Of a DNA stretch of 64,000 bases, positions 52,015 to 61,670 are shown one piece after another; position 1 is the first letter of the stretch; each line of letters starts with the position of its first letter. This stretch comes from Sphingobium herbicidovorans (GTDB lineage: Bacteria; Pseudomonadota; Alphaproteobacteria; Sphingomonadales; Sphingomonadaceae): NCBI RefSeq assembly GCF_002080435.1, contig NZ_CP020539.1:832001-896000 (forward strand), in the 5' to 3' direction. The translations under genes and the position numbers were made by a program. The notes under the pieces were generated by a model, which saw nothing but the letters and a program-made list of their open reading frames with translations, was not told the origin of the DNA and ran no database searches.

Positions 52015-52108
52015 CCATTTCCTTCCTGCTGCGGACAAGCAGCAGGATGGGCATTGCGGTCAATCGGCTGGACGGTTCCTTCCACAGGCCCGGAACATCG
52101 CAACTCGC

Positions 52109-52855
52109 CTACAGGCTGGTGACCATATGGCCGCCGTCCACGACCAGTTCGGCGCCGGTGATATAGGCGCCAAGGTCGGATGCCAGCAGCAGCAATGCGC
52201 CGTCCAGATCCTCTGGCTGGCCAAGGCGGCGCTGGGGAATGCGGTTGATCATCGCCTTGCCGGCTTCCATGTCCCAGAAAGCGGCATTGAGGGGCGTAGA
52301 AATATAGCCGGGGCACAGGGCGTTGACGCGAATGCCGTGCCGCGCCCATTCCAGCGCCATGACCTTGGTCATCTGCGCCACCGCCGCCTTGGAAATGGCA
52401 TAGGGTCCGACCTGAGACCCCTGCCGCAGTCCCAGGATCGATGCGATGTTGATGATGCTGCCGCCGCGACCCGCCGCCACCATTGCCAATGCCGCGCCGC
52501 GCGCCATCAGATAGGCGCCCCGTGCATTGGTGTCGATGATGCGGTCCCATTCCGCCGCATCCTGATCCAGCAGCGGCCCGCCGCCTGCGACGCCCGCATT
52601 GTTGACCAGAATATCCACAGCGCCGATTTCCGCCCACAGCCGGTCGATGGCCGATGCGTCCTGCACGTCCAGCGCGATGGTGCGCGCGTCTGGCAAGTCG
52701 GCCGCGAGTGCATCGAGCAAATCGCCGCGCCGCGCGGTCAGGATCAGGCGAACCCCCTGCGCCGCGAGCATCTGCGCAAAATGTTCGCCCAGCCCGCTGC
52801 TGGCGCCGGTGATCAGCGCCGTCCGTCCTTCAATGCCGAACGTGGGAATAGTCAC
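52109..52855 (-). CDS. Short-chain dehydrogenase/reductase (SDR)
   Basis: This 248-residue SDR has ITGASSGLGEHFA, Arg-Arg after strand 2 (LTARRGD) that suggests NADP, LVNNAGVAG, Ser in NIASILGLR and YAISK, ending GAELVVDGGHM. GTG 52855 overlaps the stop of the uncharacterised putative oxygenase gene by four bases (GTGA). The coupling suggests that it acts on that enzyme's product, for example by oxidising a newly made alcohol. This is inference. Confidence 0.92.
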   Translation of the reverse strand: MTIPTFGIEGRTALITGASSGLGEHFAQMLAAQGVRLILTARRGDLLDALAADLPDARTIALDVQDASAIDRLWAEIGAVDILVNNAGVAGGGPLLDQDAAEWDRIIDTNARGAYLMARGAALAMVAAGRGGSIINIASILGLRQGSQVGPYAISKAAVAQMTKVMALEWARHGIRVNALCPGYISTPLNAAFWDMEAGKAMINRIPQRRLGQPEDLDGALLLLASDLGAYITGAELVVDGGHMVTSL

Positions 52856-53913
52856 GCGGCCAATGGCTGGCGCTGATCGAGCGGCGCCTGCTCTGGATAG
52901 CTGGACGGGCTGATCGCATAGGCGGCGGTCAGCGTGGCGATGAAGGCGGGGTCCGACAGCGGATCGGTGGGCACGGTGAAGGATATGCCCTTCGCTTTCA
53001 GGTCGGCCATCAGCATGTCGAAGGCGCGGTCGCGTGTCAGGTCGTCCGTATGGTCGTAATAGCGTTTCAGGTCCGCCATGTCGGTGAACACATGCGCGCT
53101 ATAATGAAACAGGACGCGCATGTCGCTTGGCGCGTAGCGGGCGATGACCCGGTCGCCGTCGACGATCCGCCAGCCATCCTCGCCATCTGCCTCCAGCACC
53201 GATTGCAATGTCATCCCTTCGGGCGTGTCGCGCCGGTCGCGGGGACCGCAGGCCTCGCCACGGTGAAACATATGCTGGTTGTCAGTGACGAGACCACTGT
53301 TCCAGAAGGGCGCGGGCAAGCGTTGAGGCGCGCGGTCGGGACCATCGGGCCAATAGGTGAAGCCGCCATCTATGTCCGATGGGTAATAATAGGAAATGAC
53401 TTGCCCGGCCTTCACTTCCCAAGCGTCGAAAAGGCCCGATTTCGCCATGACCGCGCCGAGCCAGGCGGGCATGTTGGTCGGGTCCAGGCCGCGCCAGCTG
53501 CGGCCGTCGATATGGCCGGGATCAAAGCCATGCGAAGGGCCCTGCATGTTGAATTGAAACAGATAGGGTGCGCCATAACGCGCGCCGTGCATCCCCTTTA
53601 CAAGGTCCAGCAATTTCCGGCTGTAGAATATCTCATGCGCTTCTTCTTCGTACGGCAGGCCGTTATTGCCGAACAAGCCGCGAAATGCGGGCGTCAGCAT
53701 GTCCGACAGGGACCGGGGAGGCGCGCTGTCGCCCGGCGGGCTGGAGATCGCCAGCAATTCTTCGACCGATTTGAAGTAGATCGCCGCGATCAGCCGCCAT
53801 GGCCCTTTGGTGCGCAGGATGTGGAACAGCCGGGCATTTTCATCGTCGGTGAAGATGTCCTGGATTGGCCGGGGCGGCGCCACCGGGGTCATGGGTCGGC
53901 GTTGGCCGGTCAT
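52852..53913 (-). CDS. Uncharacterised protein, putative HxD...H metal oxygenase (paralogue 2 of 3)
   Basis: The protein of about 353 residues belongs to the same unnamed family as those at 19014 and 54017. The shared pattern is His134-x-Asp136 in GHIDGRSWRG, His217 in MFHRGEACGP and Arg227 or 228, with GGFTYWPDGP between. The spacing (81-83 residues from the HxD Asp to the second His) is close in all three copies and suits a Fe(II)/2-oxoglutarate-type oxygenase. ATG 53913 has GAGAGGAT seven bases upstream; the frame is open to 54108 without a ribosome site. It is coupled to an SDR by a four-base overlap and is the most divergent of the three. Confidence 0.75.
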   Translation of the reverse strand: MTGQRRPMTPVAPPRPIQDIFTDDENARLFHILRTKGPWRLIAAIYFKSVEELLAISSPPGDSAPPRSLSDMLTPAFRGLFGNNGLPYEEEAHEIFYSRKLLDLVKGMHGARYGAPYLFQFNMQGPSHGFDPGHIDGRSWRGLDPTNMPAWLGAVMAKSGLFDAWEVKAGQVISYYYPSDIDGGFTYWPDGPDRAPQRLPAPFWNSGLVTDNQHMFHRGEACGPRDRRDTPEGMTLQSVLEADGEDGWRIVDGDRVIARYAPSDMRVLFHYSAHVFTDMADLKRYYDHTDDLTRDRAFDMLMADLKAKGISFTVPTDPLSDPAFIATLTAAYAISPSSYPEQAPLDQRQPLAA

Positions 53914-54016
53914 GTCTCTGATCCTCTCGCCTGTATGTCTTGGGCACCGCGATTGCCGGGTTGCCGTGTCCATGCCGGCCGCGCGAACGCACGGCCGGCA
54001 TATCATCATGCTTTCA

Positions 54017-55063
54017 TCAGGCGGCCAGCATCTCTTCGGGTTCCGGCGGGAAGATGGAAGGCTTGCCCGGATCATAGGTCTGGACGAGCAGCCTGATGAA
54101 CTGCTCATCCGTCAGCGGATCGGTAGGCACTTCAAAGGTCAGGCCACGCGCCCGCAGGTCCGCGATTATCATGTCGAACACCTGATCATGGCCGATATCG
54201 TCGGTATGATCGAGCGACCGCTTGAGTTCGGAATAATCCATGAAAATGTCCGCGCCCCAGTGGATCAGGAAGCGAAATTCCTCTTCGGGGATTTTCTGGA
54301 TGACCTGGCCATCGGTGGTGATCTGCCAGCCGCTTGGATCGTCGGGATCTGCGCTCATCATCGAATTGATCGCAAGACCCTGGGGCTGGCGTAATGCCGA
54401 AGGACCGTTCGCCTGGGCCGTGTGGTACATCATTTCATTTTCGACCACGACCGCGCGGCTCCACATCGGCGCCTTGATCTGCGCGGGCTGGCCCTGCGGA
54501 CCATCCGGCCAATAGTTGAAGCCGCCGCCGATCTGGCCCTTGTAATACCAGGTGATGACCTGCGCCTTTTTCGACCGCCAATGTTCGAACAGGCCGGACT
54601 TCACCATGATGTTCATCAGCCACACGGGCGAGGTCTGCATCGAAATGCCGCGGAAACGGGTGGCGTCGACATGCGGCGTGTCGCTGCCCCGGCACGGGCC
54701 CTGAATGTTGAAGAGCATATTGTCCGGGCGGGCATAATCGGCTTTCCAATAGCCGCGCACGAGGTCAAGGAATTTGGTGTTGAAGAAGCAATCCTCGATC
54801 TCAGGATGCTGGACAGTCGATCCTTGCGCGAAATAGCCGCGGAAAACGGGGGAAAGGAACATGTCCCAGGTCGGCTTGAACCCTTCGGGCAGGCTGCCTG
54901 ACGTCGTCGCGACGACCTCTTCGGGCGACTTGAAATGCTGGGCCAGGATCAGCGACCAAGGCCCCTTTTCGCGCACCACGTTCAACATCCGGCGGTGCTG
55001 GTCCTCGGAATAGGCGCCCTCGATAATCTGCGGAGGAGCGACGGGGCGGAATTTGGTGGTCAT
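54017..55063 (-). CDS. Uncharacterised protein, putative HxD...H metal oxygenase (paralogue 3 of 3)
   Basis: This protein of about 348 residues is the third member of the unnamed family. His131-x-Asp133 in TPHVDATRFRG, His214 in MMYHTAQANGP and Arg225 form the candidate metal and 2-oxoglutarate site. Other shared blocks are MFLSPVFRG, FNIQGPC, GFNYWPDGP and EFRFLIHWGADIF. ATG 55063 has GAGGAGAGAA upstream. It lies 103 bases before the second paralogue in the same direction and is led by a candidate promoter (55104-55132). No targeting signal is visible. Oxygenase function is inferred from residue spacing only. Confidence 0.75.
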   Translation of the reverse strand: MTTKFRPVAPPQIIEGAYSEDQHRRMLNVVREKGPWSLILAQHFKSPEEVVATTSGSLPEGFKPTWDMFLSPVFRGYFAQGSTVQHPEIEDCFFNTKFLDLVRGYWKADYARPDNMLFNIQGPCRGSDTPHVDATRFRGISMQTSPVWLMNIMVKSGLFEHWRSKKAQVITWYYKGQIGGGFNYWPDGPQGQPAQIKAPMWSRAVVVENEMMYHTAQANGPSALRQPQGLAINSMMSADPDDPSGWQITTDGQVIQKIPEEEFRFLIHWGADIFMDYSELKRSLDHTDDIGHDQVFDMIIADLRARGLTFEVPTDPLTDEQFIRLLVQTYDPGKPSIFPPEPEEMLAA

Positions 55064-55103
55064 GCAATTCTCTCCTCGTTCGTATGAGCGGTTCAGATCG
55101 CCG

Positions 55104-55132
55104 ATATTATCCCATCCGACGGCCAAAGGCAA
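55104..55132 (-). promoter_or_regulatory. Candidate sigma-70-like promoter
   Basis: On the minus strand TTGCCT (55127-55132) and TAATAT (55104-55109) are separated by 17 bases, about 40 bases before the start of the putative oxygenase gene at 55063. Both boxes are partial matches to the consensus, in an AT-rich patch. Confidence 0.4.
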
Positions 55133-55154
55133 TATATGACAACATTCGGTGTAT

Positions 55155-56750
55155 TTACATGGGGTGGTTTTCCGAAAGGGCGGGCAGCCATTCGCGCACG
55201 GCGCTTTTCAGCAGTTTGCCGTTGGGATTGCGGGGCAGCGGACCGTCCACGACATAGACATGGTCGGGCACCTTATAGTCCGACAGGCGTTCCGCGCAGA
55301 AGCCGCGCAGGCTTTCCTGATCGACCTGCCCGCGCGTCACCACGAACGCTTCGACCCGTTCGCCCAGCACCGGGCAGGGGCGGCCGACCACGACCGCTTC
55401 GGCCACGGCGTCATGCGCCATCAGCGTATTTTCCACCTCGACCGAATACACCTTGTACCCGCCCCGGTTGATCATGTCCTTCATCCGGTCGAGCACGCGA
55501 ATATAGCCGTCGGCGTCCATGGTTCCGATGTCGCCGGACTTCCAGTAGCCGCCCGCAAACCCCTTGTCGGTCGCTTCCGCATTATTCCAGTAGCGCGGAA
55601 CGGTCATTGCGCCCGCGATCCAGATTTCACCCTGCTGACCGGGCGGGAGTTGCCGTCCGTCCTCGTCCATGATGACGATGTCGGCATAGGGCAGCGCCTT
55701 GCCCACCTTGTCCGGGTGCGACGGGCATTGGCCCAGCGGCATCATCACGGCAGGGGAGGAGGTTTCCGTCGATCCGTAGATATTGACCAGCGTCAGTTGC
55801 GGCGCACGCTCGGCCAGGGCCTGGATCGTGGCTTCGGCCATCGGCGCTCCGCCAAAAGCGCCGATCCGCCAGCTCGACAGGTCGAAATCGCCAAAGTCCG
55901 GCTCCATCAGGCACAGCTTGTACATGGACGGAACCATGATCGCGAAGCTCATGCGCTCTGCCTGCGCAAGTTCGAGGAAGGGGCGCGCCTTGAACGACTG
56001 TTCCATCACGATCTTGCCTGCCACGCGGATGCTGAGCAGCATGACCAGGCCGACGCCGGTCACATGCGATGCCGGGACTGACAGGATCATCGATTCGCCA
56101 TCCTTCAGGCCCAGATGGTTCTGGCTGCCGATGCAGATGGTGATGAGGCCGAGATGGGTGAGCACCGCGCCCTTGGGTCGACCGGTGGTGCCGGAAGTGT
56201 AGAGGATGCAGAAGGGATCGTCCTCGCCCACGGCGGAACGGTCGGGCGCATCGGTTGTCGTGTCCGATGTTTCTTGCGTCCATATCGCCGCTTCGGTCGC
56301 ATAGGGCAGCCAGTGGTGGACATGGGGCAGGCTGGCGCGGTCGGGCAGCTGGTCTGCGAGCGCGTCGTCATAGATGATCGCCGCAGCGCCGCTGTCTGCC
56401 AGCAGATAAGCGGTTTCCGGCGCGCGCTGGCGAATGTTCATGGGAACGGCGATCACGCCGAGCCGGGCTGCCGCGACCAGCAGCGTCACATAATCGGCCC
56501 GGTTGGACAGCAGGATGCCCATGCGGTCGCCAGCGGCAAGGCCAAGCGCCGTCAGCCGGGCGGCGCAGGCTGCCACGCGCCTAGCTAGGAAGGTGTAGGT
56601 CCAGCGCATGTCCCCTTCCACCAGCGCGACGGCATCCGGCGCGCGGCGCACGGCGTCGAGGAACATCGCATAAAGGTCCGCCGGGCGATCCGGATAGCAG
56701 GGAACGACCCTGCCATGATGTATTTCCTTGCGGAATTGCCGTTCAGTCAT
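55155..56750 (-). CDS. AMP-dependent acyl-CoA synthetase/ligase
   Basis: The enzyme of about 531 residues has the full adenylate-forming set: ILYTSGTTGRPKGAVLTH (about residue 183), YGSTETSSPA, WKSGDIGTMDADGYI, the hinge DRMKDMINRGGYKVYS and the catalytic lysine in NPNGKLLK. It would activate a carboxylic acid to its CoA ester. ATG 56750 has GAGAGGAT nine bases upstream; the frame is open to 56951 without support. It is divergent from the acyl-CoA dehydrogenase/kinase operon at 56878 and so may supply its acyl-CoA, as LvaE does for LvaA and LvaC. Confidence 0.92.
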   Translation of the reverse strand: MTERQFRKEIHHGRVVPCYPDRPADLYAMFLDAVRRAPDAVALVEGDMRWTYTFLARRVAACAARLTALGLAAGDRMGILLSNRADYVTLLVAAARLGVIAVPMNIRQRAPETAYLLADSGAAAIIYDDALADQLPDRASLPHVHHWLPYATEAAIWTQETSDTTTDAPDRSAVGEDDPFCILYTSGTTGRPKGAVLTHLGLITICIGSQNHLGLKDGESMILSVPASHVTGVGLVMLLSIRVAGKIVMEQSFKARPFLELAQAERMSFAIMVPSMYKLCLMEPDFGDFDLSSWRIGAFGGAPMAEATIQALAERAPQLTLVNIYGSTETSSPAVMMPLGQCPSHPDKVGKALPYADIVIMDEDGRQLPPGQQGEIWIAGAMTVPRYWNNAEATDKGFAGGYWKSGDIGTMDADGYIRVLDRMKDMINRGGYKVYSVEVENTLMAHDAVAEAVVVGRPCPVLGERVEAFVVTRGQVDQESLRGFCAERLSDYKVPDHVYVVDGPLPRNPNGKLLKSAVREWLPALSENHPM

Positions 56751-56877
56751 TCGACCGTCATCCTCTCGACAGGACCGGCTTCGACGCGCCTGGAGCACGC
56801 TTCCCGGATGCTTTTTAATTACACCTTGCATTGTGCTTCTGGGCTTGGCAAGCGCCGCAGGGATGAAAGGAGCGGCG

Positions 56878-58062
56878 ATGGCGACGGCAGAAAAAGATGA
56901 CGCGCGAGCTATCGCCCGCAGGGTCGAACAGTTCACCCGGGAAACAATCATTCCCTACGAGACGGACGGCCGCCGAGACGATCATGGTCCGCTCGATACG
57001 CTGGTGGACGAGATGCGCGCCAAGGCCCGTGAGGCGGGCGTGCTGACGCCGCATATTCGCGCGGATGGCAGCCATCTCAGCCATCGCGACACCGCGCAGG
57101 TCTTGCGGGCTTCGGGCCTGTCGCCATTGGGGCCGTTGGCCTGCAACACCAATGCGCCCGATGAAGGCAACATGTTCCTGCTGGGCAAGGTCGCCACGCC
57201 CGAGCAGAAGCGCGCGTTCCTGGCACCCTTGCATGCCGGGGAGGGGCGGTCCTGTTTCCTGATGACCGAACCGGCAGCCGAAGGCGGCGCCGGGTCCGAC
57301 CCGTCGATGATGCAGACCCGCGCGGCGTTGCAGGACGGCGAATGGGTCGTCAACGGACGCAAGGCGTTCGCTACGGGCTTTGCCGGGGCGACGTTCGCGA
57401 TCCTGATGGCCAGGACGGATCGCGAGGATGGCGCAGCCGGAGCGACCATGTTCCTGGTGCCCCTGCCGCACCCGGCGCTTGTGCAGGAAAGGCTGATCGG
57501 CACGATCGACAGTTCGATGCCCGGTGGGCATGCGGTGGTGAAGATCGATAATCTGCGCCTGCCCGCATCATCCATCCTGGGCGCGCCGCATGAGGGCTTT
57601 GCCTATGCGCAGATCCGGCTTGCCCCCGCACGGCTGACCCATTGCATGCGCTGGCTGGGTGCGGCCACGCGCGCCAACGAGATCGCCGCGGATTACGCCG
57701 TCAAGCGGCAGGCGTTCGGCAAGGCGCTGATCGACCATGAGGGCGTCGGTTTCATGCTGGCCGACAATCTGATCGACCTGAAGCAGTGCGAACTGATGAT
57801 AGACTGGTGTGCCGATGCGCTGGACGCCGGGGAAATGGCGATCACGGAAAGCTCGATCGCGAAGGTATCCGTGTCCGAAACCCTGTTCCGGGTTGCTGAC
57901 CGCTGCGTTCAGGTGATGGGCGGCACGGGTGTCAGCCATGACACGATCGTCGAACAGGTGTTTCGCGAAATCCGCGCCTTTCGCATCTATGACGGCCCGA
58001 CACAGGTGCATAAATGGTCGCTGGCCAAGAAGATCAAGCGCGAGGCGCTGGCTCGGCCATGA
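56878..58062 (+). CDS. Acyl-CoA dehydrogenase, ACAD11/LvaC-like
   Basis: The protein of about 394 residues has the FAD segment FLMTEPAAEGGAGSDPSMMQ, VNGRKAFATG, YAVKRQAFGKALIDHEGVGF, GGTGVSHDTIVEQVFREIRA and RIYDGPTQVHKWSLAKKI. The last block is typical of the ACAD10/ACAD11 group. ATG 56878 has AAAGGAGCGG upstream; the frame opens at 56728 without support. It overlaps the phosphotransferase-fold kinase gene by four bases. In mammals the two domains are fused, and in Pseudomonas LvaA/LvaC they are separate. Together they turn a 4-hydroxyacyl-CoA into a 3-hydroxyacyl-CoA through a 4-phosphate. Such a role here is inference. Confidence 0.9.
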   Translation: MATAEKDDARAIARRVEQFTRETIIPYETDGRRDDHGPLDTLVDEMRAKAREAGVLTPHIRADGSHLSHRDTAQVLRASGLSPLGPLACNTNAPDEGNMFLLGKVATPEQKRAFLAPLHAGEGRSCFLMTEPAAEGGAGSDPSMMQTRAALQDGEWVVNGRKAFATGFAGATFAILMARTDREDGAAGATMFLVPLPHPALVQERLIGTIDSSMPGGHAVVKIDNLRLPASSILGAPHEGFAYAQIRLAPARLTHCMRWLGAATRANEIAADYAVKRQAFGKALIDHEGVGFMLADNLIDLKQCELMIDWCADALDAGEMAITESSIAKVSVSETLFRVADRCVQVMGGTGVSHDTIVEQVFREIRAFRIYDGPTQVHKWSLAKKIKREALARP

Positions 58063-59135
58063 ATGTCGAACAGTTGAACGCGGGCCTGAGCGAGGTGCGC
58101 GAGGCGCATCGGTTTGACGAAGGCGCGCTGCGCGCCTGGCTGCGCGATCATGTGCCGGAGGCGGAAGGAGAGCTGACCGTCCGCCAGTTCAGGGGCGGGC
58201 AATCCAATCCGACATTTCGGCTGGACACGGCGGGCCGTTCCTTCGTCATGCGTCGCAAGCCGCCGGGCGTGACGGTGCCGGGCGCTCATGCCGTCGATCG
58301 CGAGGCGCGGGTGATCGGCGCGTTGGGCAAGGCGGGCTTTCCGGTGCCGCGCATCTATGGCCTGTGCACCGATGACGCGGTGATCGGCAGCTGGTTCTAT
58401 GTCATGGAATGCGTTGAGGGCCGGGTCTTTTGGAATGCGCGTTTCGAGTCGGTGGCGGTGGAAGAGCGGCCAGCCTATTTCGACGCGATGAACGCGACCC
58501 TGGCGCAGCTTCATAATTTCGATCCGGCTGCGCTTGGCCTGGACGATTTCGGCAAGAAGGGCAATTATTTCGACCGCCAGATCGCGCGCTGGTCGCGCCA
58601 ATATCTGAGCGACGAGGCCGCCGGGCGCGACGCGAACATGGACCGGCTGATCGAATGGCTGCCCGCGAATATTCCCCCAGGCGACGAAAGCCGGATCGTG
58701 CATGGCGACTATCGGGCGGACAATATGGTCTTTCATCCGGTCGAGCCACGCATCGCGGCGGTGCTGGATTGGGAGTTGTCGACGCTGGGCCATCCGCTGG
58801 CCGATTTCGTCAATCACATCATGATGTATCGCCTGCCGCCCGCCATCCTGTCAGGATTGCGCGGCGTCGACATTGCGGCGTCGAACCTGATGCCGGAACA
58901 GGATTATATTGCGGCCTATTGCCGACGGACCGGCCGGGACGGGATCGACCATATCGGTTTCTATCGCGCCTTTGCCCTGTTCCGTCTGGCCGCCATCTAT
59001 CACGGCATCAAGGCGAGGGCGTTGCGCGGAACGGCAGCGTCGGCGCACGCGGAAGAACTGGCGGCGCACTATCCGCTGCTCGCCCAACTGGCCTGGAGCG
59101 AGGCAGAGGCCGCCTTAACCAAGGGGAATGATTGA
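58059..59135 (+). CDS. Aminoglycoside-phosphotransferase-fold kinase, ACAD10/11 or LvaA-like
   Basis: The protein of about 358 residues has a protein-kinase-like fold with GGQSNPTFRL (nucleotide loop), Lys in MRRKPPGV, the catalytic loop IVHGDYRADNMVFH and the metal-binding VLDWELSTLGHPLADF. These match the kinase domain of ACAD10/ACAD11 and LvaA, which phosphorylate the 4-hydroxyl of 4-hydroxyacyl-CoAs. Antibiotic resistance is unlikely given the acyl-CoA context. ATG 58059 forms an ATGA overlap with the dehydrogenase stop, so the two are made together. No homologue of the small LvaB partner was recognised. Confidence 0.9.
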   Translation: MNVEQLNAGLSEVREAHRFDEGALRAWLRDHVPEAEGELTVRQFRGGQSNPTFRLDTAGRSFVMRRKPPGVTVPGAHAVDREARVIGALGKAGFPVPRIYGLCTDDAVIGSWFYVMECVEGRVFWNARFESVAVEERPAYFDAMNATLAQLHNFDPAALGLDDFGKKGNYFDRQIARWSRQYLSDEAAGRDANMDRLIEWLPANIPPGDESRIVHGDYRADNMVFHPVEPRIAAVLDWELSTLGHPLADFVNHIMMYRLPPAILSGLRGVDIAASNLMPEQDYIAAYCRRTGRDGIDHIGFYRAFALFRLAAIYHGIKARALRGTAASAHAEELAAHYPLLAQLAWSEAEAALTKGND

Positions 59136-60113
<978 letters not shown>

Positions 60114-60116
60114 GCC

Positions 60117-61001
60117 ATGACCTACAACACCATCCGTTATGAAGTCGAAGATGACGGGCTGCTGCTGCTGACGCTGAACCGGCCGGACAAGCTCAATGCC
60201 TTCACCGTCGAAATGTGCGAGGAGCTGATCGACGCCTATGGCCGCGCGAGCCAGGACGACGCCGTGCGCGTCATCGTGGTGACGGGGGAGGGCCGCGCCT
60301 TTTGCGCGGGGATGGACCTGTCGGTGGGCGGCAACGTCTTTGGCCTCGACGAAAGCATGAAGCCGACGATGGAGGATTTGCGCGAACGATGCGACGATCC
60401 GGCCATCCTGAAGGGCGTGCGCGACACTGGCGGGCGCGTCGCGATGGCCATGTATGATTGCCTGAAGCCGATTGTAGGTGCGGTAAACGGCGCCGCCGTC
60501 GGCATCGGTTCGACCATGTTGCTGCCCATGGATTTCCGCTTCGCGTCCGAAAAGGCGCGTTTCGGTTTCGTATTCGGGCGGCTGGGCATCACGATGGAAG
60601 CCTGTTCGTCCTTCTTCCTGCCGCGCATCGTTGGGCTGGAGCAGGCGTTGGAATGGGCCTATCGCGCCGACATATTCGACGCCGCCGAAGCGCATGAAAA
60701 GGGTCTGGTGCGCGGCGTTTTCCCGGCGGAGGCGCTGGTCGATGAAGCGAAGGCTTTTGCCCGGTCGCTGGTCAAGGACCGATCGCCCGTATCGATCGCG
60801 CTGATCCGCCAGATGCTGAACCGCAACAGCGCGCAGCCCGATCCGTGGCAGGCGCACCTGACCGAATCGCTGGCGGTTTTCTACACCAGCCAGGCCGATG
60901 GCCGCGAAGGCGTCCGCGCCTTCAACGAAAAGCGGTCCGCCCAGTTTACGGGCAAGGCGTCGCAGATGCCGCCGTTTTTCCCCTGGTATGACAAACAGTA
61001 A
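60117..61001 (+). CDS. Enoyl-CoA hydratase/isomerase (crotonase) family protein
   Basis: The 294-residue crotonase has FCAGMDLSVGGNVFGLDES at the oxyanion hole, VNGAAVGIGSTMLLPMDFR in the second loop and MEACSSFFLPRIVGL, where Glu may act in place of the lost hydratase glutamates. This form is common in actinobacterial and sphingomonad lipid catabolism and includes uncharacterised hydratases. GAGGAGGC precedes ATG 60117. It follows the nitronate-monooxygenase-like gene by three bases and could process the enoyl-CoA from the dehydrogenase at 56878. Confidence 0.9.
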   Translation: MTYNTIRYEVEDDGLLLLTLNRPDKLNAFTVEMCEELIDAYGRASQDDAVRVIVVTGEGRAFCAGMDLSVGGNVFGLDESMKPTMEDLRERCDDPAILKGVRDTGGRVAMAMYDCLKPIVGAVNGAAVGIGSTMLLPMDFRFASEKARFGFVFGRLGITMEACSSFFLPRIVGLEQALEWAYRADIFDAAEAHEKGLVRGVFPAEALVDEAKAFARSLVKDRSPVSIALIRQMLNRNSAQPDPWQAHLTESLAVFYTSQADGREGVRAFNEKRSAQFTGKASQMPPFFPWYDKQ

Positions 61002-61023
61002 CATTGCACGGAGACAAGGTCAG

Positions 61024-61443
61024 ATGATTACACTGGAAGACAAGATCGCGATTCAGGAACTGGTCGCCCGCTTCACGCGCTGTTCCGATTTCGGCGACTG
61101 GGAAGGCCTGGCTGCGATTTACACGCCCGATATCGTCACCGAGATGGAAGGCATCAGCATCCGCTATGAAGGCGTAGAGGCGCAGGTTGAGCATGCGCGG
61201 GAATCTGACCGGCAGGCTGAAGGCAAGAACCGCCATTATAATTTCAACCTGATCGTCACCGAAGATAATGGTCAGGTGTTCGCCGAATATGTGTTCATGA
61301 ACGTCAACGCCGGACATGCCCCGATGAGTTCAAAGATCGTCGTCACGGGCCGCCAGCGCGACACGGTCGTCAAGACCGGCGACGGTTGGAAAATCGCGCG
61401 CCGGTTCATTCAGTTCGATCAGAAAATCAGCCTGGATTTCTGA
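61024..61443 (+). CDS. SnoaL-like (NTF2-fold) protein
   Basis: The 139-residue protein has the cone-shaped NTF2 fold pattern: helix MITLEDKIAIQELVARFTRC, then TPDIVTEMEGI, HYNFNLIVTEDNG and WKIARRFIQFDQ. The Tyr of the ketosteroid-isomerase site is replaced by Phe (ARFTRC), and Asp follows in SDFGDWE. It could be a dehydratase, an isomerase or a ligand-binding subunit. ATG 61024 lies 22 bases after the crotonase stop, so it is the last gene of the 56878 operon. It is not close to the copies at 20158 or 27973. Confidence 0.85.
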   Translation: MITLEDKIAIQELVARFTRCSDFGDWEGLAAIYTPDIVTEMEGISIRYEGVEAQVEHARESDRQAEGKNRHYNFNLIVTEDNGQVFAEYVFMNVNAGHAPMSSKIVVTGRQRDTVVKTGDGWKIARRFIQFDQKISLDF

Positions 61444-61633
61444 AGGCGCGGAGACGGGGTCGTGGATATGAGCAATCTGTCCACGGCCTGCCCGGCGGCG
61501 CATCTGGCCGCTTGTGCTGTGAAGCAGGATAATTGGGGCGCGGGTCTTGCCCTTCATGTTCAGGGCGGCTCCCCTGATCACCCAGGCCTTCCGCGAAGCC
61601 CCGTGCAAATCGCCGGGCAGCGCGGGCATATGG

Positions 61634-61668
61634 AAAGGGGCTGCTCCTAGCCGGATGCAGCCCCTTTT
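61634..61668. terminator. Bidirectional terminator hairpin
   Basis: AAAGGGGCTGC pairs exactly with GCAGCCCCTTT around a 12-base loop, followed by TTTT on the plus side. It serves convergent genes ending at 61443 and 61671. The roughly 190 bases between the SnoaL-like stop and this hairpin show nothing else convincing. Confidence 0.8.
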
Positions 61669-61670
61669 CG

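Noticed and set aside
56843..56853. GCTTGGCAAGC palindrome ahead of the ACAD11-like gene
   Set aside because: Short (5-base arms) and common in GC-rich DNA; no supporting second site.
58059..59135. Aminoglycoside resistance gene
   Set aside because: The phosphotransferase fold is there, but the DWELSTLG motif and coupling to an acyl-CoA dehydrogenase point to acyl-CoA metabolism.
61462..61650. Short plus-strand frame of 62 codons between convergent genes
   Set aside because: No ribosome site or similarity; it ends inside the terminator hairpin at 61634.
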